Source of the DNA: Actinomycetes bacterium | GTDB lineage: Bacteria > Actinomycetota > Acidimicrobiia > Acidimicrobiales > JAJYPT01 | Assembly: GCA_021795135.1 (NCBI GenBank) | Contig: JAJYPT010000003.1 | Location: 1 to 32,054, forward strand | Direction: 5' to 3' | DNA: 32,054 bases | In this document: positions 22,713-31,007 of the stretch, in pieces | Position numbering within the stretch: position 1 is the first letter of the stretch | How the letters are laid out: every line of letters starts with the position of its first letter | The notes under the pieces: model-generated | The model's input: only the letters and a program-made list of their open reading frames with translations | Told to the model about the DNA's origin: nothing | Database searches by the model: none | Program-made: the position numbers and the translations under genes

Positions 22713-24094
22713 TGGCTGAAGTTATAATGCCTCAATTAGGTGAAACAGTCACCGAAGGCACAATTACTAGATGGTTAAAAAAACAAGGCGACCCAATAGC
22801 AGTAGATGAGATACTTTTTGAGGTATCTACGGATAAAGTAGATTCTGAAGTCCCGTCTCCAGCAGGAGGTTTCTTGTCTAACATTTTAGTCAAAGAAGGT
22901 GAGACAGTACCAGTTGGGGCAGTCTTGGCTGTTATCTCTGATGATTTACAAGCATCAGATTCGCCTAAGAGTTCTCCTCCTGAGACTTTTGAACAAAAAT
23001 CTAGCCCAAAGGTTTTAGATTCAGCGAACTCGGTTCCAAAACAGAACGACTCTGTCTCACAACCACAACAACCTCCAGAACCTACTCAGGCATTACCATC
23101 TTCTCCTAAGGTTGAAAAATCTCCTACTAGCAATGCCAGTGCTACAGGTCGTCTTATGTCGCCCTTGGTTCGTCAATTGCTGCAAGAATATGACATAGAT
23201 CCTTCGGAAGTAACTCCAACAGGAGATGGAAATCGTATTACCCGTTCAGATGTTTTATTGTTGGCAGAATCTAAAGCTAAAGGAGGAACTTCTAGACAAA
23301 AAGATGAACCATCTATTGTCAAAGAAGTCAAAACTGTTCCAGAGACTCCTTATCAAAAAGTAGAACCAATACCAATTTCGTCTCATGATGAAATTATTCC
23401 TTTTTCTAATATGCGTCGTCGTACTGCTCAGCATATGGTCCACTCCATAGCTACTTCGGCTCACACTCTTGTAGCGATAGAAGTTGATTTTGAAAATATA
23501 GAGAAGTTACGTAGAAAAAAAGGGGCTCAATTCAAAGCTGAAGAAGGTTTTAGTCTTACCTATCTTGCTTTTATATCTTTAGCTGTTACCCAATGTTTGA
23601 GAGAATTTCCTCATTTGAATTCCTCGGTAAATGCCGATTCTTTAGTAGTGCATAAAGATATCCATCTTGGAATAGCTGTTGATTTAAATTTTGAAGGATT
23701 GATAGTTCCTGTAATACATAATGCAGATGGCAAAAGGGTTAGAGCTTTGGCTAGAGAAATAGTAGATCTAGCCTCCAGAGCTCGAAGTCGACGCTTGGGT
23801 GCAGATGATATAGCTGGGGGAACTTTTACAATTACAAACCCTGGGCCTTTTGGAACCTTTATTACTGTTCCTGTAATCAACCAACCTCAAGTAGCAATTC
23901 TTTCTACTGATGGAATTAAAAGACGTCCAGTAGTTGTACAAGGACCAGACGGAGGAGAAGCCATTGCTATCCATTCTGTTGGCATCTTGGCCTTGTCTTT
24001 TGATCATCGAGCAGTAGATGGAGCTTATGCGTCTGCCTTTTTGGCCCGTTTGAAACAAATAATTGAAACCAAAGATTGGGACCAGGAGATATAG
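22712..24094 (+). CDS. 2-oxoacid dehydrogenase E2 component (dihydrolipoamide acyltransferase)
   Basis: 460 residues in the standard E2 order. One lipoyl domain at 1-77 with the modified lysine K42 in STDKVDSE; a Pro/Ser/Gln-rich linker; a peripheral-subunit-binding domain at about 147-184 (RLMSPLVRQLLQEYDID ... GDGNRITRSDV); and the acyltransferase domain from about 229, ending with DHRAVDGA (H432, D436). The neighbours lpd and aceE indicate acetyltransferase activity in pyruvate dehydrogenase. E. coli AceF carries three lipoyl domains; one is normal in many bacteria. Succinyl- or branched-chain specificity cannot be excluded by sequence alone. The lipB-lipA fusion starts immediately after its stop codon. 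Confidence 0.94.
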   Translation: MAEVIMPQLGETVTEGTITRWLKKQGDPIAVDEILFEVSTDKVDSEVPSPAGGFLSNILVKEGETVPVGAVLAVISDDLQASDSPKSSPPETFEQKSSPKVLDSANSVPKQNDSVSQPQQPPEPTQALPSSPKVEKSPTSNASATGRLMSPLVRQLLQEYDIDPSEVTPTGDGNRITRSDVLLLAESKAKGGTSRQKDEPSIVKEVKTVPETPYQKVEPIPISSHDEIIPFSNMRRRTAQHMVHSIATSAHTLVAIEVDFENIEKLRRKKGAQFKAEEGFSLTYLAFISLAVTQCLREFPHLNSSVNADSLVVHKDIHLGIAVDLNFEGLIVPVIHNADGKRVRALAREIVDLASRARSRRLGADDIAGGTFTITNPGPFGTFITVPVINQPQVAILSTDGIKRRPVVVQGPDGGEAIAIHSVGILALSFDHRAVDGAYASAFLARLKQIIETKDWDQEI

Positions 24095-25756
24095 ATGAGT
24101 CGAAATCTTCAATTTAGGTGGTTGGGGAAAACTTCTTTTGCTGATGCTGAAGCTATTCAGAATTCTTTATTTAGCGCAAAAGGCAAAGACTATATGCTCT
24201 TGTTGGAACATCTACCTGTTTATACCCAAGGCATAAGAGCCTCCCAAGAAGAAGTATTAGTCAAAGATCTAGGAGCTCCAGTTGTAAAGGTAAAGCGAGG
24301 TGGAGCCACTACTTTTCATGGCTTGGGGCAATTGGTTATTTATCCAGTTGTCGATCTTGCTCCCAGGTCTCATATGTCAACTTTTTATGTAAATACTTTG
24401 GAAAATTTAATTATTGAAGTTTTGGCTGAACTAGGTATAACAAATGTGGGCAGATTAGCTCAATATCCTGGAGTTTGGGTTGATCCGAATGGTTCTAATG
24501 CTCGTAAAATTGCTGCTATAGGAACCCGTATTTCAAAGGGAAGAACTATGCATGGAGCTGCTTTGAATGTTTCAACTGATCTTTCTATGTTTGAAAACAT
24601 AGTTCCATGTGGGATATCAGACAAAGCAGTTACTTCTGTCTTGGCAGAAGGAATTACAACTTCTTTGCATGAAGTAGTGGATTTGGTTGAGAAAAAAGCT
24701 GCAGCTTTTATGGCAGAAGTCTCTCAAGATAGCGATATTGTTATTTCTCGACAAGATGTAGCTTGGAAAAACACTTCTATAGTTGGGCAAAAAAATCTTA
24801 TTCCAAAACTTGCTTCTAAACATTTGACAACTCGTTTGAACGAGGCTTTTTCTTCTAGCTCTGAACCAGTCAAGTGGATTGAAACAAAGCGTAAGCCCCC
24901 CTGGCTTAGAGCTAAGTTCAACATAGGTCAAGAATATAAAGAATTGAGATCTACTCTCAAAGGTTTTGATTTAGCAACAGTGTGCGAAGAGGCGGGTTGT
25001 CCTAATATATATGAGTGCTGGAATCAAGGAACAGCTACTTTCATGATCAATGGTACTCGCTGTACTAGAGCTTGTGCTTTTTGTTTGGTAGATACTAGAA
25101 GACCACTTGAATTAGATCATCAAGAGCCAATGCGAGTTGCCCAAGCTGTAAAGCAGATGAATCTTTCTTATGTGGTTCTTACAGCTGTTGCAAGAGATGA
25201 CTTAGAAGATGGAGGGGCAAGTGGTTTTGTCTCTAGTATTGAACACATTAGAAGACTTTGCCCGCAAGTTTCTATTGAGATTTTGATTCCTGATTTCAAA
25301 TCCAACTTAAATTCTTTAGAAAAAATATTTTCTGTTGCTCCTGAGGTTTTGAATCATAATTTAGAAACTGTTCCTAGGTTGCAAAGAGCTATTAGACCCT
25401 CAGCATCTTATGCAACTAGCCTTGCTGTGTTAGCTAGAGCAAAACAAGCAGGACTAGTTACAAAGTCAGGACTGATTTTAGGCATGGGAGAAACCGAACA
25501 AGAAATTTCTCAAAGTATTATTGACTTGGGTTCTATAGGGGTAGATATATTGACCCTCGGTCAATACCTAAGACCTAGTTCTAATCACTTGCCTATTTCG
25601 AGATGGGTTGAGCCTAAAGAATTTGAAGATTTGAAAGAATTTGCTTTGGGAGTCGGATTTTCCCATGTTGAATCCTCTCCTTTGACTCGCTCTAGCTATC
25701 ATGCCAAAGCAGCAGCACAAAATGCTAGTTCTTTAATTTCTATACCAGTCAATTGA
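24095..25756 (+). CDS. LipB-LipA fusion: octanoyltransferase plus lipoyl synthase
   Basis: 553 residues carrying two complete enzymes of lipoate biosynthesis. Residues 1-210 are LipB: RGGATTFHGLGQLV (68-81), K138 in ARKIAAIGTRI, MHGAALNV and catalytic C172 in PCGI. Residues about 265-545 are LipA, a radical-SAM enzyme: auxiliary-cluster cysteines C297, C302, C308 (CEEAGCPNIYEC), SAM-cluster cysteines C323, C327, C330 (CTRACAFC) and the terminal RSSY at 532-535 with the cluster-binding serine. The linker (about 211-264) has no stop or internal start with an SD. AGGAGA five bases before the ATG fixes the start, directly after the E2 stop. The enzyme would move octanoate from ACP to E2 and insert sulfur. 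Normally these are separate genes, so a physical fusion is notable. Each half alone is unambiguous. Confidence 0.95.
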   Translation: MSRNLQFRWLGKTSFADAEAIQNSLFSAKGKDYMLLLEHLPVYTQGIRASQEEVLVKDLGAPVVKVKRGGATTFHGLGQLVIYPVVDLAPRSHMSTFYVNTLENLIIEVLAELGITNVGRLAQYPGVWVDPNGSNARKIAAIGTRISKGRTMHGAALNVSTDLSMFENIVPCGISDKAVTSVLAEGITTSLHEVVDLVEKKAAAFMAEVSQDSDIVISRQDVAWKNTSIVGQKNLIPKLASKHLTTRLNEAFSSSSEPVKWIETKRKPPWLRAKFNIGQEYKELRSTLKGFDLATVCEEAGCPNIYECWNQGTATFMINGTRCTRACAFCLVDTRRPLELDHQEPMRVAQAVKQMNLSYVVLTAVARDDLEDGGASGFVSSIEHIRRLCPQVSIEILIPDFKSNLNSLEKIFSVAPEVLNHNLETVPRLQRAIRPSASYATSLAVLARAKQAGLVTKSGLILGMGETEQEISQSIIDLGSIGVDILTLGQYLRPSSNHLPISRWVEPKEFEDLKEFALGVGFSHVESSPLTRSSYHAKAAAQNASSLISIPVN

Positions 25757-25788
25757 GAAGTATTTATTGGATTTAAAAAAAGATCAAA

Positions 25789-26337
25789 TTGAAAATTTAT
25801 ACAAAAACTGGTGATAATGGAACAACTGGACTTTATTTTGGTGGAAGAGTTCCTAAAGACGATGCTCAAATACATGCAGTTGGAGCTATAGACGAAGCAC
25901 AAGCTGCATTGGGGGTAGCTAGATCTTTATCTCACAAAACATCGGAATTGAATTCTATTATAGTTTCTATTCAAAAAGATCTATGGATTTTGATGGCTGA
26001 AGTGGGAACCAAAGATGAAAATCGTCATAAGCTAAAACCACAAGAATCTCTAGTTACCAGCTCAATGATACAAAGACTAGAGTCTATGATAGATTTGACA
26101 GCTGAAAAATTCCAAATGCCAAATGAGTTTGTCATTCCAGGACAAACTCCAATTGCTGCTTCATTAGATTTGGCAAGAACTGTCATACGAAGAGCAGAGC
26201 GTTGTTGTATTAGCTGGAACTCAAATAGTAATTCTTTGGCACCAATTTATCTAAATCGCCTATCAGATCTAGTCTGGGCTTTAGCTCGATGGCAAGAAGG
26301 CGATTTTTTATTTAGTCGTTCTAAGGAGAATCAATGA
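25789..26337 (+). CDS. ATP:cob(I)alamin adenosyltransferase, PduO type
   Basis: 182-residue PduO/MMAB-type adenosyltransferase making adenosylcobalamin from cob(I)alamin and ATP. The N-terminal ATP-binding motif TKTGDNGTTGL and the FGGRVPKDD region are diagnostic; VIPGQTPIAASLDLARTVIRRAER and LNRLSDLVWALAR supply the conserved arginine/aspartate residues near the C-terminus. The start is TTG at 25789 with only a weak purine stretch upstream; no nearby in-frame ATG exists. The stop overlaps pepA by four bases (ATGA). It implies B12-dependent enzymes in the organism. Confidence 0.94.
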   Translation: MKIYTKTGDNGTTGLYFGGRVPKDDAQIHAVGAIDEAQAALGVARSLSHKTSELNSIIVSIQKDLWILMAEVGTKDENRHKLKPQESLVTSSMIQRLESMIDLTAEKFQMPNEFVIPGQTPIAASLDLARTVIRRAERCCISWNSNSNSLAPIYLNRLSDLVWALARWQEGDFLFSRSKENQ

Positions 26338-27788
26338 TTAAGTTAGAATCAGCATCACAAATACCATCTGAAGTCCAAGCAATAGGTTTTGGTGTCTTTT
26401 CTCAAGGATCTACACTTGAAGCAGGAGACAAGATAGATGTTTCTATCTTGAAACAAGTAGGCTTTGAAGCAAAGCTAGGACAAACATATCTAATGTCCCC
26501 AGGACAAGGATCTCCTGTCAGTATAGCGATCGGTTTGGGTGATAAATCAAAATTTGATTTAGATGCTCTAAGGAAATCTGGCGCAGCTTTTATTAGAGCA
26601 TCTAAAAACTACACAACTGTAGCTATAGAAATTGACTTGGTTGAAGATGACTTTGGTCCACAAGGGTTTTATCAAGCACTAGGAGAAGGTGTTTTATTAG
26701 GCTCTTATAGTTTTGATACTTATAGATCTAATTCTCAAGATAATAAAGTTGAAAAAGTATTTATAAAAAAAGCTCCTCAACAAGCACTACAAAAAGCTGA
26801 ATTAATTGCCGAAGCTGTGTATTTAGCTCGGGATTTAGTCAATGAACCAGCTGGAAAATTATCTCCTAGTCATTTTGCAGAGATAGCCCAAGGTCTTGCC
26901 AATGAAGTCTTAGAAGTCCAAGTATGGGATGAACAGACTATCAAAGATGAAAAACTAGGTGGAGTTCTAGCGGTTTCTAGGGGTTCTTTTGAGCCTCCTC
27001 GTTTAATTAAAATGGAATATAAGCCTCCAACAGATATTGCTTCTGTTCCTAGCGTTGTCTTAGTGGGCAAAGGGATTACTTTTGATTCAGGAGGACTTTC
27101 TCTCAAAAGTGCTGAAGGCATGATGACAATGAAGACTGATATGAGTGGGGGGGCTGCTGTAGTTGGGGCTATGTCAGCTTTAGCAAAATTATCATTACCA
27201 GTCCACGTCATTGCTATAGTACCAGTAACTGAGAATATGCCAGGGGGGAGAGCTACTAAACCAGGAGATGTTTTCCGAGCTCGTAATGGAAAAACTATAG
27301 AGGTTTTGAATACTGATGCTGAGGGGCGTTTAATTTTAGCTGATGGATTAAGTCTTGCAAGTGAGATCAATCCCGATGCAATAATTGATTTAGCTACTCT
27401 GACTGGAGCCTGTGTGGTTGCCCTTGGACGTGAGATTGCAGGAGTGATGGGAAATAACCAATCCTTAGTAGACCAAATCCTAAAAGCTGCCCATTCAACT
27501 GGTGAGGCTTGTTGGCAACTACCTCTTCCTAGTCAATATCGCAAACATATAGAATCAGAAATCGCAGATATGAAAAATATTGGTGCTTCTGGAGGACAAG
27601 CTGGAACTTTGTCAGCTGCTTTGTTGTTGGAAGAATTTGTAGGAGAACAACCTTGGGCTCATCTTGACATAGCAGGACCTGCTCGTTCGGACAACAACGA
27701 AGGATATTGGACTAAGGGTGGTTCGGGATTTGGAGTAAGGCTTTTGATAGATTTGTTTGAATCTTTTACAGTTCCTGTCAAAGATTAA
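26334..27788 (+). CDS. pepA: Leucyl aminopeptidase (M17)
   Basis: 484-residue cytosolic M17 aminopeptidase. The C-terminal catalytic domain shows the two-metal site: K246 and D251 in VGKGITFDSGG, D269 in MKTDMSGGAA, and D328 and E330 in NTDAEGRLILADGL, with catalytic R332. The N-terminal domain (about 1-160) is the variable regulatory half. It removes N-terminal residues from peptides during turnover; some members also bind DNA, which cannot be judged here. It is translationally coupled to the adenosyltransferase gene and followed 10 nt later by the Sir2 gene. Confidence 0.95.
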   Translation: MIKLESASQIPSEVQAIGFGVFSQGSTLEAGDKIDVSILKQVGFEAKLGQTYLMSPGQGSPVSIAIGLGDKSKFDLDALRKSGAAFIRASKNYTTVAIEIDLVEDDFGPQGFYQALGEGVLLGSYSFDTYRSNSQDNKVEKVFIKKAPQQALQKAELIAEAVYLARDLVNEPAGKLSPSHFAEIAQGLANEVLEVQVWDEQTIKDEKLGGVLAVSRGSFEPPRLIKMEYKPPTDIASVPSVVLVGKGITFDSGGLSLKSAEGMMTMKTDMSGGAAVVGAMSALAKLSLPVHVIAIVPVTENMPGGRATKPGDVFRARNGKTIEVLNTDAEGRLILADGLSLASEINPDAIIDLATLTGACVVALGREIAGVMGNNQSLVDQILKAAHSTGEACWQLPLPSQYRKHIESEIADMKNIGASGGQAGTLSAALLLEEFVGEQPWAHLDIAGPARSDNNEGYWTKGGSGFGVRLLIDLFESFTVPVKD

Positions 27789-27798
27789 CTCTAAGTTT

Positions 27799-28581
27799 AT
27801 GTCGCATAGTCTGGATTTGTTTACACCTCAAATCATTCAAGATGTAAAGTCTGTTATAGATGCATCTAATAAGATAGTAGCTCTGACTGGAGCTGGTATT
27901 TCTACAGAATCAGGCATTCCTGACTATAGAGGTCCTAATGGAGTTTGGAGTAAAAATCCTATTTTAAAAAAGACTTCAAATGTGCATTACTATATGAATT
28001 CTTTTGAAGTTAGACAGCTGGCTTGGCAAGATCGAGTTGAATCTCCTATTTGGAAAGCTGAACCCAATAATGCTCATTTTAGATTGGCAGAGCTGGAAAA
28101 AAGAGGAAAACTAACTGCTATTGTTACTCAAAACATTGATCGCTTACACCAAAAAGCAGGATCACAAAAAGTTATTGAGCTTCACGGTAATGTATTTGAA
28201 GCTGTTTGTTGTTCTTGCGCCCGGCGTTATCCAATGCCAGAGGTCATACAAAGAGTTTCTCCCCAAAACTTAGATCCACGATGTCTACACCAACAAGGCC
28301 AAGAGGTCTGTAATGGAATTCTGAGATCATCAGCAATAGGTTTTGGGGAAGTTTTGAATAAATCTGATTTAGAAAGTGCTTATAGCTATATCTCAAATTC
28401 AGATTTGTTAGTAGTTGTTGGGTCAAGCTTGGTGGTGCAACCAGCTGCGAAATTGGTTCCTTTTGCAAAAAAAACAGGAGTAAAAGTAGTAATAATCAAT
28501 GCTAGTGCTACTTGCCATGATACTTTAGCTGATTATTTTATACATGCTCCTATAGGTAAAGTGATGACGGAGATAATATAA
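27799..28581 (+). CDS. Sir2-family NAD-dependent protein deacylase
   Basis: 260-residue sirtuin. NAD-binding GAGISTESGIPDYRGPNGVW (31-50), TQNIDRLHQKAG (110-121), catalytic H129 in ELHGN, zinc-binding cysteines C137/C140 and C162/C171, and VVGSSLVVQPAAKLV. The start chosen is ATG at 27799, 10 nt after the pepA stop. An earlier in-frame TTG at 27757 would add 14 residues and overlap pepA by 32 bp, which is less likely. Bacterial sirtuins often regulate acyl-CoA-forming enzymes; the nearby acetyl-CoA-producing genes are suggestive only. I do not see the YxxR desuccinylase motif, so deacetylase activity is more likely. Confidence 0.93.
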   Translation: MSHSLDLFTPQIIQDVKSVIDASNKIVALTGAGISTESGIPDYRGPNGVWSKNPILKKTSNVHYYMNSFEVRQLAWQDRVESPIWKAEPNNAHFRLAELEKRGKLTAIVTQNIDRLHQKAGSQKVIELHGNVFEAVCCSCARRYPMPEVIQRVSPQNLDPRCLHQQGQEVCNGILRSSAIGFGEVLNKSDLESAYSYISNSDLLVVVGSSLVVQPAAKLVPFAKKTGVKVVIINASATCHDTLADYFIHAPIGKVMTEII

Positions 28582-28610
28582 CGCTTGAGATAATACAATG
28601 AGGATCTAAA

Positions 28611-29477
28611 TTGAATTTTGGAATAGCTGTAGCATCAGGGACTTTCAAAGGAGTATTTGGACATGGAGTCCTTTCTACTTTTGAAGCAGAAGGAATCCTA
28701 GCCAGTTCCTATTCAACAGTATCGTCATCTGTTTTATCAGGTGGATTTGCAGCAATTGGCCAAGCTAATGCAATAGGTGTTGATTATTGGATAGAAGTAG
28801 CTGGTTCAAATAAATCTATGAGTGAAATAGTACTAGAAAGTATAGAAAAATATGGACCTATTTTGCGTGAAAAATTATTTCATCCAAATACTCCAAGATT
28901 TTTGATAGGTACAAGTAGAGTTGCCAACCAAGAAGCTGCCGATCTTGTTCAGAGTCCCCAAGCAAAACGTCTGGGTAAAAAGCTACTTCTAGAAGCAGCT
29001 CGTCAAAATTCATCTTGGGTGAAACAAAACTTAGAGATCCAAATATATGATTCTAAAGATCCACAAAAAAAAGATCTTTTGCTAAAAGATGATAATTTTG
29101 ACGAAGTTGCTTATGCATCTACTCGAATGCTTCATGCTTGGGAAATACCAGCACAAATACAAGGACAAGCTTATGTTGACGGGTCCTATACGAGTTCGTG
29201 TTTGTCTAAAGAATTAGCAGATATTGGCTGTGATGTGATAGCAGCAATTGGGACAGAGCCGGGAACTTTTTATCGGGATCTAGCTAAAACACAAGAGATA
29301 GATAAAGATATCAATATACAAAATACCAAATTAGTTCTAATTCAGCCTCCTTTTGATCTAGCTACTTTAGGAGTTGATTTTACTAAAGCTAGCGAAGAAG
29401 GATTATCTCAAAGCTATCAGTTAGGAATAGAGACTGGACAAAGTTTCCTAACTGAGTTGAATAAACTTGGTATTTGA
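28611..29477 (+). CDS. Patatin-like protein with degenerate nucleophile elbow
   Basis: 288-residue protein resembling patatin-like phospholipases. The N-terminus fits the patatin oxyanion pattern (SGTFKGVFGHGVL, with K13-G14 and GVL at 19-21), and a DG dyad motif is seen as YVDGSY (D190-G191). The GxSxG elbow should lie near residue 40 but reads SSSVL followed by SGG, lacking both flanking glycines; S40 or a neighbour may still be the nucleophile. No signal peptide. The TTG at 28611 is supported by AGGAT at 28601-28605 five bases upstream. Lipid acyl hydrolase activity is possible but doubtful. It follows the Sir2 gene by 29 bp. Confidence 0.7.
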   Translation: MNFGIAVASGTFKGVFGHGVLSTFEAEGILASSYSTVSSSVLSGGFAAIGQANAIGVDYWIEVAGSNKSMSEIVLESIEKYGPILREKLFHPNTPRFLIGTSRVANQEAADLVQSPQAKRLGKKLLLEAARQNSSWVKQNLEIQIYDSKDPQKKDLLLKDDNFDEVAYASTRMLHAWEIPAQIQGQAYVDGSYTSSCLSKELADIGCDVIAAIGTEPGTFYRDLAKTQEIDKDINIQNTKLVLIQPPFDLATLGVDFTKASEEGLSQSYQLGIETGQSFLTELNKLGI

Positions 29478-29719
29478 TTGTTAGGAAAATTAATCTATGC
29501 CTTAGTTATTTTGAAATAAAGGTGACCTTCAGAACTGGAAGATCAGCTATATTTCCATTGTCTATTAGATTTAATCCAGTTTGGAAGATTTTATACTAAT
29601 TGATACTTGTTTTAAAGGGTATAGGTTTATTTGATATCTATATAGTTTTTATTGATGGGAAACATTGTTGTAGTTTTTTTGTTGTATTGTAAGAGTTTCT
29701 AGAGCAAAATTTTATTATA

Positions 29720-29725
29720 TATAAT
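29720..29725 (+). promoter_or_regulatory. Consensus -10 box before the rhodanese-MoeB gene
   Basis: TATAAT, a perfect -10 match, 26 bp before the chosen ATG, in an AT-rich 274-bp gap after the patatin-like gene (29478-29751). The -35 region is poor. Transcription near 29732 would leave too little room for the TTG at 29734 and supports ATG 29752. Nothing else recognisable was seen in the gap. Confidence 0.4.
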
Positions 29726-29751
29726 TATTTAGATTGATATTGAAGGGCGCG

Positions 29752-30942
29752 ATGCCAATGGCTAATATGAGGGATCTTTTAAGTAGCGTCAAATCCCAAA
29801 TAAAAGAAATAGATACAGAAGAAGCTGAAAAATTAATAGATTCTTCTGCTCCAATTGTTCTATTAGATGTTAGAGAGTCAGATGAATATGAACAAGGAGC
29901 TATTCCTGGTGCTTTACATATACCTAGGGGTTTTTTGGAATTCCAAAGCGAAGGTAAACTCCCAGATAAAAATACTCCTATTCTAATTTATTGTGAAAGT
30001 GGAGGTCGCTCTGCTTTTGCTGCAAAAACTTTACTTGATTTAGGATATTCTAAAGTCCAATCTTTGGCAGGAGGATTTGGGAAATGGAAAAATGAGGGCA
30101 AACCCTGGCAAGCCCCAGCCACTTTAAATGCAGCTCAACGCAATCGCTATCACAGGCATTTATTGTTACCTGAAGTGGGGGAAAAAGGACAAAAGAAACT
30201 TTTAGAATCTAAAGTATTGTTACTAGGTGCAGGTGGACTGGGTGCTCCGGCAGCTTTATATTTAGCAGCAGCAGGAATTGGAACAATAGGAATAGTGGAT
30301 ATGGATGTAGTTGATGAATCTAATCTTCAACGCCAAATTATCCATAATCTAGAAAGAGTAGGACAAAGAAAAGTTGATTCTGCCAAAGTAGCCATAGAAG
30401 GAATAAATCCTGATGTAAAAGTTATTACCTATGATGTTAGGTTGGGTGCTGATAATATCTTAGATATTATTGATGGTTACGATGTAATTGTAGATGGAAC
30501 AGATAATTTTCCAACTCGTTATTTAGTCAATGATGCATCTCTTTTGAAAAATATTCCAGTAGTTCATGGTTCAATTTTTAGATTTGAAGGACAAGCAACT
30601 GTATTCAAGCCATATGAAGGGCCCTGTTACCGTTGTATGCTGCCAGAACCTCCTCCTCCAGAATTAGCTCCTTCTTGCGCAGAAGCAGGGGTGTTGGGAG
30701 TTTTGCCTGGAATAATTGGATCTATACAAGCACTAGAGGCTATAAAAATAATTTTAAATCTAGGAGATCCTTTAGTAGGGCGTCTTATGGCTTATGATGC
30801 CTTAGAAGAGTCTTTTAGAACCTTTAAAGTCCAAAGAGATCCAAATTGCCCAGCCTGTGGTCCACAAGCTGGTGAAATTGTTATTGCTGAATATGACGAG
30901 CTATGCATGCCTCACCCAGTGAGTGCGCCAGCTGGGGTATAA
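29752..30942 (+). CDS. Rhodanese-MoeB/ThiF fusion (sulfur-carrier adenylyltransferase)
   Basis: 396-residue two-domain protein. Residues about 15-118 are a rhodanese domain with persulfide cysteine C81 in YCESGGRSA. From about 125 a ThiF/MoeB E1-like domain follows: nucleotide-binding GAGGLG (159-164), IVDMDVVDESNLQRQ, zinc cysteines C292/C295 (CYRC) and C366/C369 (CPAC), and the catalytic-type cysteine C309 in SCAEAGVLG. It should adenylate and sulfurate the C-terminus of ThiS/MoaD/CysO-like carriers. The familiar actinobacterial MoeZ has rhodanese at the C-terminus; here the order is reversed. GAAGGG (29742-29747) supports ATG 29752, with ATG 29758 as alternative; the upstream TTG at 29734 is unlikely. 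Confidence 0.94.
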   Translation: MPMANMRDLLSSVKSQIKEIDTEEAEKLIDSSAPIVLLDVRESDEYEQGAIPGALHIPRGFLEFQSEGKLPDKNTPILIYCESGGRSAFAAKTLLDLGYSKVQSLAGGFGKWKNEGKPWQAPATLNAAQRNRYHRHLLLPEVGEKGQKKLLESKVLLLGAGGLGAPAALYLAAAGIGTIGIVDMDVVDESNLQRQIIHNLERVGQRKVDSAKVAIEGINPDVKVITYDVRLGADNILDIIDGYDVIVDGTDNFPTRYLVNDASLLKNIPVVHGSIFRFEGQATVFKPYEGPCYRCMLPEPPPPELAPSCAEAGVLGVLPGIIGSIQALEAIKIILNLGDPLVGRLMAYDALEESFRTFKVQRDPNCPACGPQAGEIVIAEYDELCMPHPVSAPAGV

Positions 30943-30974
30943 AAAGATAAAACTTTATTAAAAATAAATAACTT

Positions 30975-31007
30975 ACTAAAACAGGTCCTAGATGGACCTG
31001 TTTTAGT
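30975..31007. terminator. Bidirectional terminator between convergent genes
   Basis: ACTAAAACAGGTCC (30975-30988) and GGACCTGTTTTAGT (30994-31007) form a perfect 14-bp stem with a 5-nt loop. T-rich sequence flanks both exits (TTATT rightward; TTATTTATTTTTA on the minus strand). It separates the rhodanese-MoeB gene from the convergent carboxylase gene, whose stop codon lies just beyond the stem. Confidence 0.85.

Noticed and set aside
26870-27370. 166-codon open frame on the minus strand
   Set aside because: It lies wholly inside pepA on the opposite strand, has low-complexity composition and no SD; it is a shadow of the real gene.
27757-27798. TTG at 27757 as the Sir2 start
   Set aside because: It would overlap pepA by 32 bp and add non-family residues; ATG 27799 is 10 nt after the pepA stop.
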